Below are positions 58,771 through 64,000 of a stretch of 64,000 nt of DNA, piece by piece. The notes beneath the pieces are model-generated. The model made no database searches, had not been told where the DNA came from, and saw only the letters and a program-made list of their open reading frames with translations. Source of the DNA: Clostridiales bacterium FE2011 (GTDB lineage Bacteria > Bacillota > Clostridia > Christensenellales > Aristaeellaceae); contig CP069418.1 in NCBI GenBank assembly GCA_017569305.1, positions 1,488,001 through 1,552,000 on the forward strand. Reading direction: 5' to 3'. A program made the translations under genes and the position numbers. Every line of letters starts with the position of its first letter. Within the stretch, counting starts at the first letter, position 1.

Positions 58771-59283
58771 TCAGAGTCTTTCCCGTACCAGCCGGGTAAG
58801 AATATACACCGCCATATGATATCCCTGATCGTTTCTCAGGGTGATGTCGGCCAAATCGCGGTATATAGGGAGCCGTTCATGATAAACACGTTCCACCTCA
58901 GCCAGGCCCCCGTCCCGCAGGGTAGGTCGCCGGTCCAGCTTGATGTCACTCAGGATGTCTTCCAAAGGCCTGTCAATCAGCACAATCGTACCCCAGGACC
59001 GCATGATATGACGGTTTACCGGATTCAACACCGTGCCTCCGCCCGTGGAGATGATCATCGGCCGGGCATAGGTCAGCGCGGCCAGCGCGTTTGTTTCTGC
59101 CCGCCGGAAGGTTTCTTCCCCGTATTTCTCAAAGAACTCGTTCACCGTTCCACCGGCACTCTGAGCCACCATGGCGTCAGTGTCCGCAAACGGAACGCCT
59201 GTTTCTTTTGCTGTGCGCTTGCCCAGACTGCTTTTGCCGCAGCCCTGCATGCCGATCAGAAACAGATGCTTGTCCACTGCCAT
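58771..59283 (-). CDS. aroK: Shikimate kinase
   Basis: 170 aa. P-loop GMQGCGKSSLGK, shikimate-binding DTDAMV, STGGGTVL and the lid RPTLRDG. Phosphorylates shikimate in aromatic amino acid synthesis. Start ATG 59283 behind GGAAGGGGG with short spacing; the GTG two codons later is possible. Confidence 0.93.
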   Translation of the reverse strand: MAVDKHLFLIGMQGCGKSSLGKRTAKETGVPFADTDAMVAQSAGGTVNEFFEKYGEETFRRAETNALAALTYARPMIISTGGGTVLNPVNRHIMRSWGTIVLIDRPLEDILSDIKLDRRPTLRDGGLAEVERVYHERLPIYRDLADITLRNDQGYHMAVYILTRLVRERL

Positions 59284-59444
59284 GGTCCCCCTTCCTGCCG
59301 GTATCGTTCCCGTTATTCTTTCTTCAAGATGATACAACTTTTTCCTTTTTCGTCAAGTGCCGGAAGCCTTCCGAACCGTTCTTCCATGGTTCTTTCCCGG
59401 CATCATTCCGAATAAATAACGAAGCACCCGCTTCCGGGCTTCCC

Positions 59445-60887
59445 TCATTTTTCCGCTCTTTCCAAAGTAAATTGGAAAGCCGCTCCTTCGTCTGTATCCA
59501 GCAGGCGGATGCTTTGCCCGTGCATATCCATGATCCGCTTGCAGATGCTCAGACCCAGGCCCGTTCCCTTGCCCGCGGTATGCGCCCGGTCCGCTGTAAA
59601 GAACCGGTCAAAGATCTTGTCCCGGTCTTCCGGTGCCACGCCGCTGCCGCTGTCTCTGACCGTGACCTTCACGACGCCTTCCGCCGCTGCCGATTCGAGG
59701 ACAATCTTTCCGCCCTCAGGCGTGAATTTGATGGCGTTGTCCAGCAGGTTAATCACCACCTGCTCAATCCGGTCGCTGTCCGCATTCACCGGACAGGGAT
59801 CCGTCTCAAACTCGCAGCTGATATCGATCTCTTTGGCTTCCAGGTCATTCATCCGCCGGATGACTGCCCGCCGGAGCATCTCATCGATATCAAAGGTGGT
59901 CATCTCCGGCTTTGCGTCATCCCGCTCCAGCCGGCTCAGTGCCAGCAGGTCATCGATCAGCCCGCTCAGCCGTTTGCTTTCATCCGCCACCAGCCGCAGG
60001 TATTTCGGCTGTTCCTCCGCGGGAATCACGCCGTCTGCCATACCTTCCGCAAAACCCTTGATGCTTGTAATCGGACTGCGAAGCTCATGGCTCACATTCG
60101 CCACAAACTCCCTTCGTCCGGCTTCCACGCCCTGCAGCTTGTGCGTCATGGTATTGAACGCTCCGCTCAGCTCCCGCAGTTCCCGGTCACCCTTCTTTTC
60201 ATCCACCTGCACGGAGAAGTCGCCCTCGGCGATCGTCGCCGCCGCTGTTTCCAACTGCTTGAGCGGCTTCAGTCTCCGGCGCACAAACAGGAATACCACA
60301 ATACCGGTCAACACCGTCACCACGACCGCAAGCGCCACGATCCTCCACAGAATTTCCCCGAGTCCGGATTCGATTTTCTGGGCCCGCGTCCGGATAAATA
60401 CCGCTCCGTTCACTTTTCCGCCCCAGGTAAAAGGCACGCCGACTGTGAACATGGGTGCTTCTCCGCTTTCGGAACGCATGCGGATCATTTCCCCGTTCAG
60501 GATGCGATCCATTGCCGCGTTGATATCATCGCTGTTCAGGCTGTCTATAAACGCAGGATCTTCCTGGCCGGAAGATACCGCGTTGTAGATCATTCCGTTT
60601 TGATTCCGGTCCATTACAATAATGAGCGCATTGAATTCCTGGCTTACCTTTTCCGCGGTCCGGTTCAGGTAAGTTCGTGTTTCGCTGTCCCGGTCCCACA
60701 TGGTATCCATCAGGCTCTCGCCCGACAGGTTCCCGGCCAGGTAGGCGATTCCCTCCGCTTCGGAACTCAGGTGGTCCAGTCTGGCGTCAATCTGCTGATT
60801 CCGCAATGTCAGCCACCAGACCGCAGAAAGGCAGACTGTGGTCAGCAGAATTGCCGCCATCACCACAGCCATAATCCGCGCAAACAC
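59445..60887 (-). CDS. Two-component sensor histidine kinase
   Basis: 480 aa. Membrane segments at ~5-27 and ~180-205 flank a ~150-residue extracellular sensor; then HAMP (RRRLKPLKQLETAAATIAEG), HisKA with the phosphorylated His in NVSHELRSPITSI, and HATPase_c (N box NLLDNAIKF, G1 DSGSGVAPED, G2 GKGTGLGLSI). GTG start behind GGGGGG. Partner of the OmpR-type regulator upstream (PhoR/VicK-like). The signal is unknown. Confidence 0.93.
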   Translation of the reverse strand: MFARIMAVVMAAILLTTVCLSAVWWLTLRNQQIDARLDHLSSEAEGIAYLAGNLSGESLMDTMWDRDSETRTYLNRTAEKVSQEFNALIIVMDRNQNGMIYNAVSSGQEDPAFIDSLNSDDINAAMDRILNGEMIRMRSESGEAPMFTVGVPFTWGGKVNGAVFIRTRAQKIESGLGEILWRIVALAVVVTVLTGIVVFLFVRRRLKPLKQLETAAATIAEGDFSVQVDEKKGDRELRELSGAFNTMTHKLQGVEAGRREFVANVSHELRSPITSIKGFAEGMADGVIPAEEQPKYLRLVADESKRLSGLIDDLLALSRLERDDAKPEMTTFDIDEMLRRAVIRRMNDLEAKEIDISCEFETDPCPVNADSDRIEQVVINLLDNAIKFTPEGGKIVLESAAAEGVVKVTVRDSGSGVAPEDRDKIFDRFFTADRAHTAGKGTGLGLSICKRIMDMHGQSIRLLDTDEGAAFQFTLERAEK

Positions 60888-60904
60888 AGTCTCACCCCCC
60901 TATA

Positions 60905-61040
60905 GCAAATTCAGAATGATGAATTCAGAATTCAGAATTAAATATGGATCCTAATAAATCGCCGAACTATTCACTACCAGGATACACCGCTTAAGATAAT
61001 GGAACGTCGGACTAATAATTCTGAATTCTGAATTATTGAT
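60905..61040 (-). repeat. AATTC-type repeats flanking the regulator-kinase spacer
   Basis: AATTCAG units directly after the response regulator stop (61017-61040), a unique core, then AATTCTG units before the kinase start (60905-60945). Confidence 0.65.
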
Positions 61041-61735
61041 TATCTGTCGGTAGAAAACTTATACCCGATCCCTCGTACGGTGTACAGGCTCCAGCCGTAT
61101 TTCTCGCTTTCTGTCAACTTTTCCCGCAGCCGCTTGATGTGCACGTCCACCGTCCGGCTGTCTCCGAAAAAGTCAAAACCCCAGATCTGGCTCAGCAACT
61201 GTTCCCGTGTAAACACCTGGTTCGGATGGGACGCCAGGAAATACAGCACTTCCAGTTCCTTCGGCGGCATTTCCAGCCGTTTTCCTTCATAGTGTACGTC
61301 GTATTCTTTCAGGCTCACTGTCAGCCCCGGGAAGGTCAGATCCCCGGCCTGTTCCTCCTCGCTGCCGCGGCTCCGGCGGAGCACCGCCTTCACCCGGGCA
61401 ACCAGTTCCTTTCCGTCAAAGGGTTTCACAATGTAGTCATCCGCACCCAGTTCCAGGCACAGCACTTTATCAAAGGTTTCACCCTTTGCCGTGACCATGA
61501 TGACCGGGATACTGCCGCTCTTCCGGATAGTCTTCAGCACCTCATATCCGTCCGTTCCCGGCAGCATCACATCCAGCAGCACCAGATCCGGCGGCATCTT
61601 CCGGAAAGAGTCAATCGCCTCATTTCCGTCCGCAGCCACCTTCACCTCATAGTTTTCCTTTTCCAGGTACAGCTGCTCCAGCCTGCTGATATTCGGATCA
61701 TCATCCACTACCAGAATACACGGCTTGTCCTTCAC
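61040..61735 (-). CDS. OmpR/PhoB-family response regulator
   Basis: 231 aa. Receiver domain with acidic pocket VVDDDPN, phospho-acceptor Asp in LVLLDVMLPG and Lys in ADDYIVKPFD; winged helix with SRTVDVHIKRLREKL and TVRGIGYKF. Forms a pair with the histidine kinase downstream. Starts at GTG behind GGAGGAG. Confidence 0.95.
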   Translation of the reverse strand: MKDKPCILVVDDDPNISRLEQLYLEKENYEVKVAADGNEAIDSFRKMPPDLVLLDVMLPGTDGYEVLKTIRKSGSIPVIMVTAKGETFDKVLCLELGADDYIVKPFDGKELVARVKAVLRRSRGSEEEQAGDLTFPGLTVSLKEYDVHYEGKRLEMPPKELEVLYFLASHPNQVFTREQLLSQIWGFDFFGDSRTVDVHIKRLREKLTESEKYGWSLYTVRGIGYKFSTDR

Positions 61736-61753
61736 GCTAACTCCTCCGTCGTT

Positions 61754-61920
61754 ATCAATTCATAATTCACAATTCATAATTCATAATTCGAGATGCTTGG
61801 CCTGAACTTTTCCATAAACATACGTACATACACTAGGTGTCATTTCGACCGAAGCCGAAGGCGAAGTGGAGAAATCCCTTACTATAAATTCTGAATTCTT
61901 AATTCTGAATTCTGAATTAC
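61754..61920 (-). repeat. AATTC-type repeats with an internal palindromic element, mutS2-regulator spacer
   Basis: Minus strand order: AATTCAG/AATTAAG units (61884-61920), an imperfect palindrome with GATTTC ... GAAATG ends and TTCG repeats (61838-61877), unique sequence, then AATTATG/AATTGTG units (61754-61790). Confidence 0.65.
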
Positions 61921-61923
61921 ATA

Positions 61924-64000
61924 TCACTTCAGCGTGACTACCGTTACGCCGTCTTCTCCTTCACCATACATGCCCCGACGGAAACTCTTCACATGCTTGT
62001 TCTTCCTCAGGTCCTGCTGGATCCCGGCCCGCAGGATCCCTGTTCCCTTTCCGTGAATGACATAAACCTCATTCAGTCCGGCCAGCACCGCTTCATCCAG
62101 GTACAGGCTCACCGCGTCCAACGCTTCCTCCAGGTTCATTCCCCGTACGTCGCATTCGCTCTTCACCGTCCGGGTCATCATGCCTGTCTTCGCCTTTACG
62201 GTTGTCTTCTCCTTCGCCGGAGCTTCCTTAATCAGCCGAAGCTGCGAAAGCTCCGCCGTAAACTTCATCATGCCGGTCTGCAGCCGTACCTCGCCTTTTT
62301 CATCCGGAGGCGCCAGCACGGTTCCCTCTACGCCCAGGGTCAGAATCTTCACTTTATCCCCGGCCTTGACGGTCTTCGGCGCTTCGCCGCCGTCGGGTGC
62401 AGCCTGTCCGAGGCCCTCCGCCAGCGCGTCGCTTTCCTTGTCCAGCCGCCTGCGCAGGTCGTTCACAGAGGCGTCTCCCTGCGCAGCGTTCTTCTTCATT
62501 TTCTTCAGTTCGGCAATGACGCTCTCACTTTCCCGTCTTGCCTGATCCACAATATGCTTCGCGTCCTCCCGGGCTTTGCGCAGCGCCTGTTCCCGCTTCT
62601 GTTCCATCTCCCGGCGCAGCTGTTCCGCTTCATTGCGCAGCTTGATGGTTTCACGGTTCGCTTCCTCAGCCAGCTGGCGTTCCTTTTCCGCCACCTGCCG
62701 GTGATACTCTGCGTTGGCAATCACGTCTTCAAACCGGATCGCGTTTCCGCTCAGCAGTTTCCGGGCTGCGTCAATCAGGTTTTCCGGCAGTCCCAGCCGC
62801 CGGCTGATTTCAAAGGCGTTGCTCTTTCCGGGAACGCCGATGGACAGGCGGTACGTCGGCCGCAGCGTCTCCACGTCAAACTCCACCGAGGCATTTTCAA
62901 CGCCCTGTGTAGTCAGAGCAAAAGCCTTCAGCTCGCTGTAGTGGGTCGTTGCCAGGGTCCGCACTTTGATATGCAGCAGCCGTGTCAGGATGCTCTGGGC
63001 CAGGGCAGCACCTTCCGTGGGATCCGTTCCGGCGCCCAGTTCGTCAAACAGCACCAGGTCCCGGGGCGTCACCTCGTGCATAATCTCCACGATGTTGGTC
63101 ATATGTCCGGAGAAAGTGGACAGGCTCTGTTCAATGCTCTGCTCGTCTCCGATATCCGCAAACACCTGCTCAAATACAGCTAGCTCTGTTCCCGGATCCG
63201 CCGGCACCTGGAGGCCCGCCTGGGCCATCAGGGTAAACAGACCCACGGTCTTCAGTGTTACTGTCTTACCGCCGGTATTCGGGCCGGTAATGATCAGGGA
63301 AGTAAACTCTTCTCCAAGCCATATTGTAGAGGGCACTACCTTTTCCGGATCAATCAGCGGATGACGTCCGCGGATGATCTTCAGGTGTCCTTCATTGTTC
63401 ATCTTCGGGCTCACGCAGAAAAACCGGCGGCTCAGCAGTCCCTTGGCAAAGATGAAATCCAGCTCCGCCAGCTGCTCCTGGGTTTCCGCCATGGCCGCGG
63501 CATAGGGCGCCACTTCAGCGGATAATGCCGCCAGGATCCGGGCAATCTCCTGCTGTTCCTTCAGTTCCCACTGTTTCAGTTCATTGCCCATTTCCACCGC
63601 GGCCATCGGCTCGATGAACAGCGTCGCGCCGGAAGAGCTCTGGTCATGAACCAGGCCGGGGACGCTGGAGCGGAATTCCGCCCGCACCGGCAGCACATAC
63701 CGGTTGTTTCTCACGGTGATGATCGGATCCTGCAGCGCTTTTTGCAGTGTGGCGGAGTGGATCATCTGATTCAGCTTATCCCGGATCCGGTCCTGGGCTC
63801 CCCGCAGATGCCGACGGATATTCATCAGCTCGCTGCTGGCCCGGTCAGCTATTTCATCTTCGGAGATAATCGCGTCCGTTATATCCCTTTCAATATTCCG
63901 GGCAACAAAAAGGCCCTCCGCCTTTGCCCGCAGTATGGGAGTATTTTCCCGTTCCGTTACCAGCGCATCCTGGGCCGCGCGGCTCGCCCGCAACAGTTCA
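61924..64000 (-). CDS. mutS2: MutS2 endonuclease/ribosome-rescue ATPase, cut by window end
   Basis: At least 691 residues; the N-terminus lies beyond 64000. MutS-type ATPase: Walker A TGPNTGGKTVTLKT, STFSGHMTNI, Walker B LVLFDELGAGTDPTEG, TTHYSELK. A long coiled coil rich in Glu/Arg/Gln (~400-530) and a C-terminal Smr domain (DVRGMNLEEALDAV, YVIHGKGTGILR, HGKGTG motif). Known to suppress recombination and, in Bacillus, to split collided ribosomes. The strand continues into the AATTC-type spacer. Confidence 0.96.
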   Translation of the reverse strand, partial: ELLRASRAAQDALVTERENTPILRAKAEGLFVARNIERDITDAIISEDEIADRASSELMNIRRHLRGAQDRIRDKLNQMIHSATLQKALQDPIITVRNNRYVLPVRAEFRSSVPGLVHDQSSSGATLFIEPMAAVEMGNELKQWELKEQQEIARILAALSAEVAPYAAAMAETQEQLAELDFIFAKGLLSRRFFCVSPKMNNEGHLKIIRGRHPLIDPEKVVPSTIWLGEEFTSLIITGPNTGGKTVTLKTVGLFTLMAQAGLQVPADPGTELAVFEQVFADIGDEQSIEQSLSTFSGHMTNIVEIMHEVTPRDLVLFDELGAGTDPTEGAALAQSILTRLLHIKVRTLATTHYSELKAFALTTQGVENASVEFDVETLRPTYRLSIGVPGKSNAFEISRRLGLPENLIDAARKLLSGNAIRFEDVIANAEYHRQVAEKERQLAEEANRETIKLRNEAEQLRREMEQKREQALRKAREDAKHIVDQARRESESVIAELKKMKKNAAQGDASVNDLRRRLDKESDALAEGLGQAAPDGGEAPKTVKAGDKVKILTLGVEGTVLAPPDEKGEVRLQTGMMKFTAELSQLRLIKEAPAKEKTTVKAKTGMMTRTVKSECDVRGMNLEEALDAVSLYLDEAVLAGLNEVYVIHGKGTGILRAGIQQDLRKNKHVKSFRRGMYGEGEDGVTVVTLK

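Noticed and set aside
1..64000. CRISPR arrays, complete IS elements, rRNA genes
   Set aside because: No regularly spaced identical repeats, transposase motifs or rRNA signatures were seen.

Overview
The window reads as a chromosomal stretch from a moderately GC-rich (roughly mid-50s percent by eye) low-GC-phylum relative, most likely an anaerobic gut or rumen member of the Clostridia. Pointers are ctsR-clpC, mutS2 and tuf of Firmicutes type, strong AGGAGG ribosome sites with many GTG/TTG starts, arabinofuranosidase and esterase genes, and the agmatine/carboxynorspermidine polyamine route. I cannot name a genus.

Layout. 1-3515: the end of a shortened MetQ-type gene and a Zn/Cd-type efflux operon (HMA protein, P1B ATPase, ArsR) with its operator. 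3651-16389: mixed housekeeping genes, among them a GGDEF protein, a GH51/SGNH sugar pair, a TetR-ABC exporter set, two divergent DNA glycosylases and an M3 peptidase. 16507-22640: a five-gene polyamine operon (speA, speE, speB, CASDH, nspC) behind a ~450-nt structured leader that ends in a terminator. 22681-37596: an accessory-looking series of small single genes (GNATs, Nudix enzymes, MerR, XRE and WYL regulators, unknown proteins). 37640-38166: tRNA-Pro and tRNA-Thr with decayed copies of the tRNA-Pro 3' end. 38293-42280: a HAD hydrolase, then a cassette coding a 129-aa small protein and a 710-aa radical SAM/SPASM enzyme, followed by a second, truncated HAD gene tail. 42282-49874: argH, ruvCAB-queA, an AraC regulator, tRNA-Gly-tuf and a TSCPD protein. 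49985-64000: a helicase, a compact structured RNA ahead of a zinc-ribbon gene, araD, tdk, an mcsA-clpC fusion with ctsR, a proB-like kinase, aroK, a two-component pair and mutS2 (cut by the window end).

The best candidate for an undescribed system is the 39.1-42.3 kb cassette. It has precursor-like gene, intercistronic terminator and peptide-maturase order, a maturase carrying a second degenerate radical-SAM-like barrel, and flanks formed by two diverged copies of the same HAD gene 3' end and terminator. Other items worth following are the unassigned leader of the polyamine operon, the ~208-nt RNA at 51548-51755, the McsA-ClpC fusion without mcsB, and the WYL regulator reading straight through an operator into the next gene.
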